Shown in pieces: positions 43,201-53,681 of a DNA stretch of 64,000 bases. A program made the position numbers and the translations under genes. The stretch covers positions 21,935,027 to 21,999,026 of the forward strand of contig OY759221.1 of the NCBI GenBank assembly GCA_963662175.1, written 5' to 3'. This DNA is from Aradus depressus (lineage: Eukaryota > Arthropoda > Insecta > Hemiptera > Aradidae). The notes under the pieces were generated by a model. The model searched no databases. It saw only the letters and a program-made list of their open reading frames with translations, and had not been told where the DNA came from. Numbering within the stretch: the stretch's first letter is position 1; each line of letters opens with the position of its first letter.

Positions 43201-43538
43201 TTAGGTTAGGTTTTATGACTCATGTCCGGACTTTAACTACGAGGTCATATCGCCTACTACCAGAGCGCTCTTTCGTCACTCTGGTGGACATGAGCCTGAC
43301 TCTATTGTGGGAGTCCTAAATTTTGACTACCCTAAATTTTTATTCACCTAGGATAGGGGTCGAGTACCTGACATCGTACAGGCTCGGGACCATCGCTTAA
43401 CGTCCCATCAGAAGGACGGCGTGCTTAAGTTTATTTTACCTCCCAGATAAAATAAACTAAGGGCCTCGGTCAGGTTTCGAACCCACGTTCTTGAGCTCAG
43501 AAGGCAAGCATACACACCACTGAGCTACCTGCGCCCTT
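43201..43538 (-). mobile_element. SINE-A copy, full length
   Basis: Reverse copy with tail TTAGGTTAGG on plus, complete body, and the A box on minus as AGGTAGCTCAGTGG. The B box is GGTTCGAAACC with one change. Confidence 0.93.
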
Positions 43539-43674
43539 TCCTCGGACAAAAGATCATCTTGAAATATCGTCGTGAGAAACACATTTTTGGAAGAAGTATA
43601 ACAATATTTATCATAACTTAAATTTAATAACTAGATTACTACCTAAGATTTAATAATTATACATCTAATTCAGA

Positions 43675-43820
43675 AGTCGCCGGTAGGTCAGAGGTAACGT
43701 GCTTGCTAGACAAGATCGCGGGTTCGAAACCCGACCAAAGCCCTTAGCTTTCTTTCTGGAAGCTAAAAAACATTGTATACGCATTCCTTCGGATGGGACA
43801 TTAAGCGAAAGTTCCTGAGA
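43675..43820 (+). mobile_element. SINE-A head fragment (left arm)
   Basis: CGCCGGTAGGTCAGAGGTA (mutated A box), GGGTTCGAAACCCGACC (B box intact), then CTTTCTGGAAGCTAAAAAAC instead of the usual body. The same variant is in the right arm, so it was duplicated with it. Confidence 0.8.
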
Positions 43821-44235
43821 TTCCAAAAATGAAGAAAACATTTCCTGTTTCTGAGTGTATGCCTGTCAACACGATATCGACATCGACGCGATATTTTATT
43901 TGTGATTTTCAGTCAAATCGATTAAAGGGAAGAGTTGGATTAGGGAGAGGGGGCGGGGGCTTAACACAAACTTTTATAACTGCAGATGTATTGATTGTAT
44001 GAACAAAAAATTGTTTACGTTAATCTGACACCATATTTTGCTAAAAATCAGCCGTAGTGAAAGATGTATTGAGTCTATCGACACCAAATTTAGTATGACG
44101 ATTCAGTATCTGAGTAAGATATCTATAAATTTTCAATTAAATCGCTAGTTTGGTATCTGTAGAGCATAAACACAGTTGATTAATTCGCGCCGGGGAAGTA
44201 CATCACCACTGATTTATCTACAATTTTTTTTTTAT
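43820..44235 (-). repeat. HER copy
   Basis: Reverse modules (CAGTCAAATCGATTAAAGGG; CTGCAGATGTATTGATTG; ACACCAAATTTAGTATGACG) ending GCCGGGGAAGTACATCACCA. Confidence 0.8.
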
Positions 44236-44570
44236 ATTTTTGTTTTTATCTAAGTAAAAATTGATTTGCAATGGAATTTCTGACTAAGACCATGTCACGC
44301 TGAATATCGGAGTGTGAAAGAATTAGTAACAGGTAGCAGGTTGGAGTAACAGTTCCTGATGTTGCTATTTCCGTTATGTTCGGTGTGAGAGCTATCACAG
44401 ACATGTCTCCCCCTCCTTACTTGAGCTCACTCATCATCTGAGTAGCAACATGATCAGAGTCACTTTCACTTTTATCTTGGCCAAGAATATTCAATTGGCT
44501 TCTCCACTTATATAATTGTTACTCACTCTAACATCATTTGAATTACTTCAATGTAGCCGAGAAATATACA
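44236..44570. other. Unannotated stretch
   Basis: No recognised features. Confidence 0.35.
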
Positions 44571-44700
44571 CTTTACTTTCTCATATATTTAGTATGAGAA
44601 AGTATTGTAATTGTTCAAAAATCCGAGATCGAGTTTTCAATGGAATTCTACGTTTCGTGTTCCCCTGACCACGTTTTAAATATTTCCCCAGCTGTTCGTC
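44571..44700 (-). repeat. Second hairpin-ended family, copy 2
   Basis: The hairpin end ACTTTCTCATATATTTAGTATGAGAAAGT is at 44573-44601 (stem ACTTTCTCATA/TATGAGAAAGT). It is followed by GTATTGTAATTGTTCAAAAA and GATCGAGTTTTCAATGGAAT. The order is the same as in 57305-57420. Confidence 0.65.
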
Positions 44701-44705
44701 TATCT

Positions 44706-44730
44706 TTTTTTTTTTTTTTTTTTTTTTTTT
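44706..44730. repeat. Run of 25 T
   Basis: Homopolymer followed by a GC-richer segment (GGGTTGCCAACCTCCG) that may be the 3' end of a minus-strand retroelement. It also occupies a minus frame rich in Lys that is not a gene. Confidence 0.7.
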
Positions 44731-44995
44731 GGGTTGCCAACCTCCGTTCGCCAATCGTCGGGGAAGAGGGCCTAACCAGTTTATTTATTGATAGTCTGTT
44801 GCTGTGATCGGTAAATTGGTAATCACCAAAAATGATTATTATATTTCCAATGGCCACTGTATCCTCAGATCTGAGACAAGACTAATACCAACAAAGCTAC
44901 AGAGCCCCGAAGAATGTACAAGAAGAATTCCGCATGAAATGTTTAAATTGTAACGCATAGCAACGAATTTAAAACTATCTTTTCATTATTGGTCG

Positions 44996-45128
44996 AGGGC
45001 GCCGATGCGTGCTTGTCTTCTGAGCTCAAGCGTATACAAGGTTTTTTAGCTTCCAGAAAGAAGGCTAAGGGCGTTGGTCGGGTTTCGAACCCACGATCTT
45101 GTCTAGCAAGCACGTTACCTCTGACCTA
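44996..45128 (-). mobile_element. SINE-A head fragments (right arm)
   Basis: A forward-looking scrap (GCGCCGATGCGTGCTTGTCT) is joined to a reverse copy of the variant head (GGTCGGGTTTCGAACCCACG; TCTAGCAAGCACGTTACCTC). The latter mirrors 43690-43790. Confidence 0.75.
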
Positions 45129-45309
45129 TAATTATTAAATCTTAGGTAGTAATCTAGTTATTAAATTGTACACATGTGATTAGTAATAACAATAATAGTA
45201 GGAAATATAATAAAATGAATAAATAAATATTAGAAAATAACATAGTATAAAAATTAATAATACTTATAAATACAGTAGTAATTTAAATATTTCTTCCAAA
45301 AATGTATTT

Positions 45310-45356
45310 CTCACGACGATATTTCAGAATGATCTTATGTCCCTTCTTCAGGTCAG
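45310..45356 (-). ncRNA. Hammerhead-like motif, family 4
   Basis: On minus: CUGAC, CUGAAGA (45351-45345), stem II AGGG...UUCU with G-U pairs, GAAA, a short segment to GUC, then GUGAG. CUGAC and GUGAG pair at 4 of 5 positions. The core is complete but the stems are weak. The opposite arm lacks CUGAAGA. Confidence 0.45.
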
Positions 45357-45436
45357 GAAATATAGAAAAAAATAAATAAATAAACCTATAATGAAAATAT
45401 TAAACATAAGGTAATTTCGACATTATTTGGAAGATT

Positions 45437-45636
45437 NNNNNNNNNNNNNNNNNNNNNNNNNNNNNNNNNNNNNNNNNNNNNNNNNNNNNNNNNNNNNNNN
45501 NNNNNNNNNNNNNNNNNNNNNNNNNNNNNNNNNNNNNNNNNNNNNNNNNNNNNNNNNNNNNNNNNNNNNNNNNNNNNNNNNNNNNNNNNNNNNNNNNNNN
45601 NNNNNNNNNNNNNNNNNNNNNNNNNNNNNNNNNNNN
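45437..45636. other. Assembly gap, 200 N
   Basis: Exactly 200 N, a conventional placeholder of unknown true size, close to the outer end of the large inverted repeat. Confidence 0.99.
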
Positions 45637-45779
45637 AGCGTGTTGCTCTCACTCCGGTCTTTCATTATTTGGCAATATTCTGATAGGGAAATGAATAGGA
45701 TAATGAATAGTATTGCCTAGAGGCCCAGAATTGAACCATAGTGCAAACCTTATTTTTGTTGAAGATTAGAGTTTGTTTT

Positions 45780-45910
45780 GTTAAATATAACTGCTTATGT
45801 AGTGAATTTATCGACAAAAAATTTAGTATAAGAATTTAGAAGCCAAATATTGAGTTTTAGCCCAGACGATCGATTGGTTTTGGATTCACCGGTGTTTCAG
45901 CAACAATTTT
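45780..45910 (-). repeat. HER left-end fragment
   Basis: Reverse: GAATTTATCGACAAAAAATT, AGTATAAGAATTTAGAAGCC, ending GGTGTTTCAGCAACAA. Confidence 0.65.
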
Positions 45911-46829
45911 TTTAAAATGATATTTATGATGAGCTACGGACCCATCAATTTGACATCTGATTACAGTCCTCTATAATTTTGACACACCTAGACACCGGTA
46001 GATAAGAGAGGTTGTTCGGAAAGCAGGTGGTGGTTCACTTGCCTGACCGAGGTTCCTCTCTCAAATAGGTTTGGTTCATCTTCTGAGGACCGAGTCAGTC
46101 ACCTGCGCCACCATTTCCTGCCTCCGTTTGAAGGTGATGACCACCTCTGAAATAGACCATTTTAGGGATATTTTTGGGTTGAGCTCACTATAAGTCTATC
46201 TCACAACCCAAAAATAGATTTTCTGTATAAATAGGTGTATTTGCAATTAAAATTTGAGACGGTTGCTTAAATTACACACACACAAACATACTTATTTTGA
46301 GTTGAATGTACGTTTTTTATATATGTACCTGTACAAAACAAGTCATATTACATTTATTTAAATATATATGAATTCGATCATTTCATTTCCTCGCTCAAAT
46401 CGTTTATGTTATACTTTATACTTTTAAAGCTGATTTTACATGTGCAGTAAAAATGCAAAGTGCAGCAGCGGCAAATGCACGCTATTGGATGTGAGTCATT
46501 TAATTCTAAAAGCACAGAAACCACAGCGTGCATTTTCTGTTGCTGCGCTTTCAATTTTTGCTGCTTATGTAAAGTCAACTTAATTATTACAGTCAATGGT
46601 TACCTCAGGGGGAGCTTCTAGAGGTCCGAGTCTCCCAAATTAATAACAAAAAGTCTGCAACGGTAACCACGGAAACTGCGGGCTGTGCCCTCGGGAGTCT
46701 ATACCCCCCAACCCTGTAGCCTAACTTTGCCCCCCCCCCCCCCCTGCTCAAAATCCTGGCTACACCCCTGGTTAGGCCCCTCTGATCTGGTTCTGGATCC
46801 ACATAATACAATTTCTTGATGATATATTG
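45911..46829. other. Unannotated stretch with a C-run
   Basis: 46000-46200 has mixed composition and no recognised ORF. A C-run (about 46729-46744) is followed by AAATCCTGGCTACACCCCTG, which looks like one terminus of a DNA transposon; the partner end was not found. Confidence 0.35.
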
Positions 46830-47010
46830 GTTTTGGTGACGATCTGTTGGGAGTTATCGTCATCACAGGCACACAGATTAAAAGCCAAATATTTTTTTGT
46901 TTATACCCAGCTATATGAAGTATAGGGGAAGGTATGTAATCCGTCCGAAATTCGATTTTTAGTTTTCTCCAGAATTGCATGTTTTTCGACCCCCTGTTTC
47001 CAAAAATATT
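46830..47010. repeat. HER fragments, forward then reverse
   Basis: 46830-46885 is forward (GGGAGTTATCGTCATCACAG). 46907-47010 is a reverse hairpin end (CAGCTATATGAAGTATAGGG; GTATGTAATCCGTCCGAAAT). Confidence 0.7.
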
Positions 47011-47025
47011 ATATATTTGTTTAGA

Positions 47026-47130
47026 GTGAGCGGGATGCTGTTGTGTTGAAACCCGGTTCTGGTCAATAATAAAACAGTGGGAAGACAATGTCTTTTATTT
47101 CTACGAGAAATCTCTCGTCTCACAACATCT
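47026..47130 (+). mobile_element. Penelope-like end fragment, family 3
   Basis: Tail matching 29700-29790 and 38530-38600 (CCGGTTCTGGTCAATAATAA; GTCTTTTATTTCTACGAGAA). The CUGAUGA part of the ribozyme core is missing; GAAA remains. Confidence 0.65.
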
Positions 47131-47158
47131 TACTAACACATATGTACAATTTACAAAA

Positions 47159-47494
47159 TCCTTTTGCGATCCTTTTGGTGATAAGATTGGGGGACAGCAA
47201 TTTTTAAGAGTTTTTTCCCGAAAAATGTTTGAAAAAATGCATTAAACACCCTACACTATGGCTTTGAATTTTTTTTTTCCATTACCCAATTTACCCCTTG
47301 AAGTTAACCCGCAGAATCAAAATTCAACTTTTTATACTTAACGTCTATAATTGGGTCACCACACTCTATTTCTTTGCTAAATTTCAAATTTTTACGTCGA
47401 ATAGTTTCAGAGAAAATCGCCTGTGACAGACGAACGGATGGACACCGAAGTGATTCCATTGTTGTTCCGTTTTGGTGCAATTTTGGCACGGAAC
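47159..47494. repeat. Dispersed repeat with a TGGCACGGAAC end
   Basis: Second copy of the family at 19896-20375. Its right end can form a hairpin (TTGTTCCG at about 47462, CGGAACAA at 47489). The left terminus is missing. Confidence 0.75.
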
Positions 47495-47514
47495 AATAAA
47501 AACCGGTTAAAAAT

Positions 47515-48478
47515 TCGGAATTTCATGGTTTTGATATTTCTCAAAGGGATTTTGTGAAATGCAATAATTGATGAGTTCTATTTACCGTCTAAAGACTGTT
47601 TTATGATGTCAAACTTCTGTATGTTTGAGAGGGATTTTGTGAAATTAAACAATTGATTAATTCTATTCATCATGTAAACTCTGTTATTAAGTAAAACTTC
47701 TGTGTTTCTGAAAGGGATCTTGTGAAATTAAACAATTGATTAATTCTATTTATCATGTAAACTCTGTTATTAAGTAAAACTTCTGTGTTTCTGAAAGGGA
47801 TTTTGTGAAATTAAACAATTGATTAATTCTATTTATCATGTAAACTCTGTTATTAAGTAAAACTTCTGTGTTTCTGAAAGGGATTTTGTGAAATTAAACA
47901 ATTGATTAATTCTATTTATCATGTAAACTCTGTTATTAAGTAAAACTTCTGTGTTTCTGAAAGGGATCTTGTGAAATTAAACAATTGATTAATTCTATCT
48001 ATCATGTAAACTCTGTTATTAAGTAAAACTTCTGTGTTTCTGAAAGGGATTTTGTGAAATTAAACAATTGATTAATTCTATTTATCATGTAAACTCTGTT
48101 ATTAAGTAAAACTTCTGTTTCTGAAAGGGATTTTGTGAAAGTAAACAATTGATGAATTCTATTTATTATGTAAACTCTGTTATTAAGTAAAACTTCTGTG
48201 TTTCTGAAAGGGATTTTGTGAAAGTAAACAATTGATGAATTCTATTTATTATGTAAACTCTGTTATTAAGTAAAACTTCTGTGTTTCTGAAAGGGATTTT
48301 GTGAAAGTAAACAATTGATGAATTCTATTTATTATGTAAACTCTGTTATTAAGTAAAACTTCTGTGTTTCTGAAAGGGATTTTGTGAAAGTAAACAATTG
48401 ATTAATTTTATTTACCGTCTAAAGACTGTATTTATGAAGTCAAACTTCTGTTTTGAATAAAATTTTATGAAATAAAAC
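47515..48478. repeat. 83-bp tandem array
   Basis: About 11.5 units of 83 bp (AAAGGGATTTTGTGAAATTA; TAAACTCTGTTATTAAGTAA), with unit starts at 47543, 47628, 47711, 47794, 47877 and onward. One unit has lost 4 bp (CTTCTGTTTCTG near 48112). The edge units at both ends are the most diverged (TACCGTCTAAAGACTG), as expected for a tandem array homogenised in the middle. Confidence 0.95.
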
Positions 48479-49254
48479 ATACAGTTTGTTTAAATATATA
48501 AATATAAAACTATATGTTGTTCTTATGGGGTTCTGCTACATATGTATACTGTATGGCGTATACTAAGCAAGCGGCGTGCTTAATGTGATCACTTTGGGAC
48601 CCTGACAGAGCAAAAGGCACCAGGGGAGTCAAAAACAAAATAAAATAATGTATATAAAAAACAATGTTTATTAGGTGTACATATTCCATATTTACATACT
48701 ATGTATAAACCTTTAGGAACAAAACTAATATGTATGTACATACATATGTCGGTTCATATGTATGTACAGTAGTTATGCATAATATGTTGTATATACAAAC
48801 TAAAAATTGTTTTATCCTTAGAAGGGTGATCGAACGATCTAAAGATGTTTAATTTCTCTGAAGAGCTGAGATCGCGACGTTTCGACATTTGTTCATTTAT
48901 TTAAATCCGAACGCTTTAATTTCACAAAACAATTCCAGTTTACATGAAATTTGACTTAACGATTGATAAGACAAAAACACACTGAGCTCAGACTGCTAGT
49001 GCTAGGAGAAGCGGATGTTTACTTTAGCTCCAGTCTTTTCGCTTCTCAGGAAATGAAAGAACTAGGGTCCGATAATGAACACAACAGCAATAGCTGGTTT
49101 TTGTCATTTTTAGGAACAACCAGATAAAAAATAATTCCCCTTTACGATCTCGACATTGATCACAAAAAACGAAGTATTGATCACAATATGCAGTGGTTAA
49201 CATTAACCGTGATTACATTAAGCGGTGGACACTGTAATTCATTTTCAGGAGTGT
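48479..49254. other. Low-repeat stretch
   Basis: No gene recognised. Short repeats of TATGTATGTACATACATA near 48730-48770. Confidence 0.4.
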
Positions 49255-49760
49255 TCATAGACATACATACATAATACACACACATAAGTTGTTTTCTAAT
49301 TTTTTTTAATGGTTGAGGGGGCGGATAACATGAAATTCTTGTGATAAATCAAATATCTGACTGATTACATAACTCATCCTATACTTAGTTCAGGTTAGGG
49401 GTCTCATGCCCGGGCTTTAACTACGAGGTCATATCGCCTACTACCAGAGCGCTCTTTCGTCACTCTGGTGGACATGAGCCCAACTCTACTATGGGAGTCC
49501 TAAATTTTGTCTATCCTAAATTTTTATTAGTAGGGGTTTTTAACGAGTACCTGACATCGTATAGGCTCGGGACCATCGCTTAACGTCCCATCCGAAGGAC
49601 GGCGTGCTTAAGTTTATTTTACCTCCCAGATAAAATAAACTAAGGGCCTCGGTCGGGTTTCGAACCCACGATCTTGAGCTCAGAAGATAAGCACGTATAC
49701 CACTGAGCTACTGGCGCCCTCTTATACTTAGTTTAGCTGTGGAAGTAAAAAGGTCAAATT
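49255..49760 (+). repeat. HER right end interrupted by SINE-A
   Basis: Forward right end (ATATCTGACTGATTACATAA, CTCATCCTATACTTAGTT), resuming after the SINE as TAGCTGTGGAAGTAAAA. Confidence 0.85.
49391..49722 (-). mobile_element. SINE-A copy with perfect target duplication
   Basis: A full reverse copy whose tail is reduced to CAGGTTAGG. Eleven-bp flanks TATACTTAGTT are identical (49380-49390 and 49723-49733) and lie in the HER hairpin. A and B boxes are intact apart from CTGGCGCC at the head end. Confidence 0.96.
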
Positions 49761-50320
49761 AGAAGCCAAACCGGTTGTTTTGTTTATAATACGATCAAGG
49801 AATGATGGGGAGGTCTGGTGAAACTTATGGTTGTCCTCCCCTGAAGACTTATACAAAACAAACCGGACCCCGGACTTTAGTGAACTAGACAAGGAAAACT
49901 TGTTACGTAAGTTGTGGCCGTACAATGTTTCAACAGAACTATCCACTCAATGGAGCTATAAGCATCATTCATGAAGTTCTAACCTTTATTTATCTTCAAC
50001 TTTTCATAAATCTTTCTTAATAGCCATGTTTTTTTATATATTTGTTATAATAACTTCTCTTCAACTGCCTTTGACAGCGAAACTTATATATTTTAATTTC
50101 AAGAAGGTCTCAGTAATAAAATGAAGTCAGTTTGAGACTCCGAGAATTCCTGTACCTATGAAACTGGCACGATAACCCGTCTTCTCTTTACTTCAATATG
50201 AACTATGAAGATAACCCACCTCCTCGTAACTCCAATACTTCCATTATCCCAGGAACTACCAAGAAGATATATATTTTAGTGAAAAAATTGCAATAATTAT
50301 TGTTATAATACAAAAATATG
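49761..50320. other. Low-repeat stretch
   Basis: Minus-strand 72-aa frame (49728-49946) partly in HER. No gene recognised. Confidence 0.35.
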
Positions 50321-50648
50321 AAGGCGCCGGTAGCTCAGTGGTATGCGTGCTTGTCTTCTGAGCTCAAGATCGTGGGTTCGAAACCCGACCGAGGCCCTTA
50401 GTTTATTTTATCTGAGAGGTAAATTAAACTTAAGCACGCCGTCTTTCGGATGGGACGTTAAGCGATGGTCCCGAGCCTGTACGATGTCAGGTACCTACTC
50501 GTTAAAGAGATTTAAGGTAGGCAAAATTTAGGACTCCCACAGTAGAGTTGGGCTCATGTCCACCAGAGTGACAAAAGAGCGCTCTGGTGGTGGCGATATG
50601 ACCTCGTAGTTAGAGACCGGGCATGAGTCATAAAACCTCACCTAACCT
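50321..50648 (+). mobile_element. SINE-A copy with perfect target duplication
   Basis: Forward, 328 bp. The head has A box TAGCTCAGTGG and B box GGTTCGAAACC, both canonical. The tail is CATAAAACCTCACCTAACCT. Flanks ACAAAAATATG (50310-50320 and 50649-50659) are identical. The body lacks ~25 bp around the CCTAGGTGAATAAAAATTTA segment. Confidence 0.97.
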
Positions 50649-51480
50649 ACAAAAATATGTTTATAATAAATACTATTTTCGCTATTCTTCGAAAATTGTG
50701 AAATTTATCTGCACATCCACTTACAAACATTATCTACTATACAAATTATATAAACTTTTATTTTATTGTTGTTATATGTTTTGTTAAGGCTATACTATTT
50801 AGTAGAGGCAGTGAAAATGTAAAAATTTTGCTCGTTTAATAAAGAGAATAGAAGAACAATTGTAGTAAAATGTAAATGGGCGCCATAATGAAAAAATAAG
50901 AAAAAAAAACTAATAATATATAAATATTTATGAAAACAAGACCCCAAAAAAACCGAATTGTGAATGACCGTATGAGTTGGGCTCGCTTTTTCCAATTCCC
51001 CAATAAATAAAAGTACAAATAATAGTAATATAATAATTATTATTTTATTTTATTTATTATTCACTTTTGGGTTTTGTAAGAAGATTCTGAGTTTGTAATA
51101 ATATACATATATGTTATTTCCAACAGCTTCATTCTTCTCCCTATAAATAATATATTTAAACTAGCTAATAGACCTTTCGGGAAGAACTCCCTTCACCAGT
51201 ATAGTCTAGACTAAGGGCTTTAACAAAAAGGTTGAAAATATGTTCCATATAAAGAATATATTATAATCAATATAAAGAAGAAATTGTTTACAATAAATAT
51301 CAGCAAATACATTATAGGCCCATACACATTATAGGCAAATACATGATGATGGAAGTTTTTCCGAAACGTCTATTTTCTAAGTTGTAAAACCCCAAAAAAT
51401 AAATTGGAAACTAGTATAACTGCTCAAAAATATATTATTATTATAATAATGCTAAATAGAAGATAATAATGTTAAATAGA
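50649..51480. other. AT-rich DNA upstream of the X-box region
   Basis: No repeat family of this window and no gene was recognised. Confidence 0.4.
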
Positions 51481-51770
51481 CGTGACGTAGAGGTGTGTTT
51501 ATGGGTTGGTTGCTATGGAAACGAGCAGGCGCGTTGGTTGTCATTCTCAGTTGGTCGGTTTGGTCGTTTCCATGGAAACCCAGAACTCATCAATTTTTGC
51601 CTCTTATCTTACGCATTTTACCGTATACATTTTTTTTTATAATAATAAAATTTAATACAAATAAAAAAGTATATCGTCTACAAATGTTCAGGTATATTTT
51701 GAACAGATGTGTAATGTGGGCTTGCATAACCTCTGTGTGGAGGGGGCTGGGCTCGGGTAAGTTCGGCCAC
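51481..51770 (+). promoter_or_regulatory. Candidate promoter with two RFX X-boxes and a downstream splice donor
   Basis: GTTGCTATGGAAAC at 51509-51522 and the perfect palindrome GTTTCCATGGAAAC at 51566-51579 both fit the X-box bound by RFX factors, which in insects drive genes for ciliated sensory neurons. A TGACGT (CRE-like) lies just before at about 51483. An initiator-like TCAGTT has its A at 51549, between the boxes. A strong donor CGG|GTAAGT is at 51757-51762. A 195-aa frame crosses the region but looks like chance. The gene served is unknown. Confidence 0.5.
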
Positions 51771-52238
51771 CTCCGTTACTCGGGTTTCGTCATTGTGTCG
51801 GTCATTGAACTGGGAAGGGTTCAGTCTTGTTTCTTCTCTTCACTGAACTCGGTCTCCTCTTCTTTGCTCCCTCGTATTGTTTTTGTGATTCAATTGGTTA
51901 TTTTATTTTTTTGTTTACCACTACCATCTCCCCAATTCGTATTATTTTTTTTTCGACGAAAAAAAAAAAACCAAAAACTATACGTACAATTTTGTCGTCA
52001 CAATAAAGTTTTTTTTTGTATAGTGGTGTGTCGAATTCTTCGAGTGCGTCGGATGTTCACCAGATGGTCTGATCAGTTTTAAAAGAAATCCATTTTTTTT
52101 GTTGTAAATTTTAAAACTTTTCTCTCACAATTTACTTATTGATTTTTAAATTTTAAATATTTTATTTATTGATACTTTTTTATTAAAAAAAAAAAATAAG
52201 TTTCTCTTGTTTTTTGAGGCTAGGTTTTGTGTAGGCAG

Positions 52239-52434
52239 CGTTCAACCAAGCCTGTGAATCGTTGGGCCAAAGGTCAATGACCTAACATCTCTCTTCCTCA
52301 TTCACACTCCATACATTCAATACATTTTCAAATAAATTTCATTCGTACATTAAATACAGTTTACGGTTTCCCTAAAAAGGTCAGTCAACTCTGTATCCAC
52401 CGCCCACGTCAGTTCAGAAAGGCTTGGTTGAGCG
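52239..52434. mobile_element. Possible small MITE
   Basis: CGTTCAACCAAGCCT at 52239-52253 is inverted as AGGCTTGGTTGAGCG at 52420-52434 (14 of 15). The element length would be 196 bp. No convincing target duplication was found, and no other copy lies in the window. Confidence 0.35.
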
Positions 52435-53221
52435 ACCCCAACTCATACGGTCATTCACATTTCGGGTTTTTTTCTTTGGGTCATTTTTGTTTTGTTTAGA
52501 GTCCGTCGAAATTTGGGTCCTACAATGATTCTCCATAATTTTGGAATACTTCTCCCAACTTGAAATTACAAACAAATAAAAAAATTAATATCCGTAAGTG
52601 TTTCCCTTATTATTTATATATTTTTTTATTATTTTTGACATTATGGCGCCCAACTACATTTTACTACAATGGTTCCCAATTTTTCTACTATTCTCTTTAT
52701 TAACCAAAATACATAACAATATTATTATCAAAAATATTTATTAATTTAATAATTGCTATTAATTTATCTTCTTATTAGATAATTTATAAACAATGAGCAA
52801 CCGGCTTCCATATTTGTCAGACTTGCAGTTTTTTTGTTTGTCTGTTTAAGGTGAGGTTATAAGTGATGTTAGGTTATAGCTGTCACCGTCAATGAATGAA
52901 GTTAAAATGAAATAATTTCATTCATTTGAAACCGGACTTTTAGATCAACGAGGGTTGGGTTTGGTTTAGGATATGACTCACCTGTAGAAAGCCCATCATT
53001 TTTTTTTTTTGTATTTCCGATTCTTGATGATGCGCAAAATTCCATCATTGTACCCATAACTCCGGTTTAACTTCCACTGGTTTTAAGACCAGGGACGAAG
53101 TACAAGCACAGACACACATATTCATAAATATAAATAAATTCAATTAAAGAAAAAAAATTAAATTAATTTAAGAATAGTTTTTTATTAGTTAAATAATAAA
53201 AAAAAAGTACATTCAATCCTA
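52435..53221. other. AT-rich intergenic DNA
   Basis: Nothing recognised. Confidence 0.4.
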
Positions 53222-53312
53222 GTCAGGTAGTCGTTAAAGACCCTACCCTAGGTAAGGAAAGAGCGCTCTGGTAGTAGGCGATATGACCTCGTAGTTAAAG
53301 CTCGGTCATGAG
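53222..53312 (+). mobile_element. SINE-A fragment with internal deletion
   Basis: GTCGTTAAAGACCCTACCCT is joined directly to GAAAGAGCGCTCTGGTAGTA and ends CTCGGTCATGAGT. Confidence 0.8.
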
Positions 53313-53440
53313 TAGCACAATAACTAACATATAACAATATTAAAAATATTAACCATTCCCTCGATCCCTAAATTCTTCACTAATATTTGTCGTAAAATCT
53401 TTACATATTTATACATTGCATTTTTTAAATATTTTTTATT

Positions 53441-53681
53441 TGCTTGCCTACTGAGCCCTAGATTGCCGGGTTTCGAACCCGCGATGGGTAGGTTTTTTTA
53501 TCTGGGTGATGAATAACCCCTTGGGTAGGGCTGATCTTTGGATGGGATGACGTTAAGGGATGGTTCCGTGGCTGAACGATCTCAGATACTCGTTAAATAT
53601 CCGAGTAAAGTTTAGAACTCTTGCTATAGAGTCCGTCCCCACGAGAGCGATGAAAGAGCGCTCTGGTAGGGCATGAGTTTA
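53441..53681 (+). mobile_element. SINE-A copy, old
   Basis: A diverged forward copy: part of the head (GCTTGCCTACTGAGCCC; GGGTTTCGAACCCGCG), then recognisable body pieces (GGATGGGATGACGTTAAG; GAAAGAGCGCTCTGGTAG). Confidence 0.75.

Larger units (their letters stand above)
43549..45357. repeat. Large inverted repeat carrying ribozyme-like and SINE sequences
   Basis: The left arm, 43549-43790, is inverted at about 45036-45342. The outer part (GATCATCTTGAAATATCGTC against ATATTTCAGAATGATC) and the inner part (TAATAACTAGATTACTACCT, then a SINE-A-like head) are both present. The right arm has ~120 bp extra between the two parts. The left arm has lost the CUGAAGA core retained by the right arm. About 1.2 kb of HER and other repeat lies between. 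Confidence 0.75.

Noticed and set aside
45386..45720. ORFs across the gap
   Set aside because: They are open only because the 200 N were translated as unknown residues.
50321..50396. tRNA gene call on SINE-A heads (all copies)
   Set aside because: Good A and B boxes, but the acceptor ends do not pair over seven positions and every copy is followed by the same SINE body.
51495..52082. 195-aa open frame on plus
   Set aside because: Low-complexity, F- and L-rich text that crosses X-boxes, a strong splice donor and an AT-rich tract; no domain, and composition follows the DNA rather than a protein.
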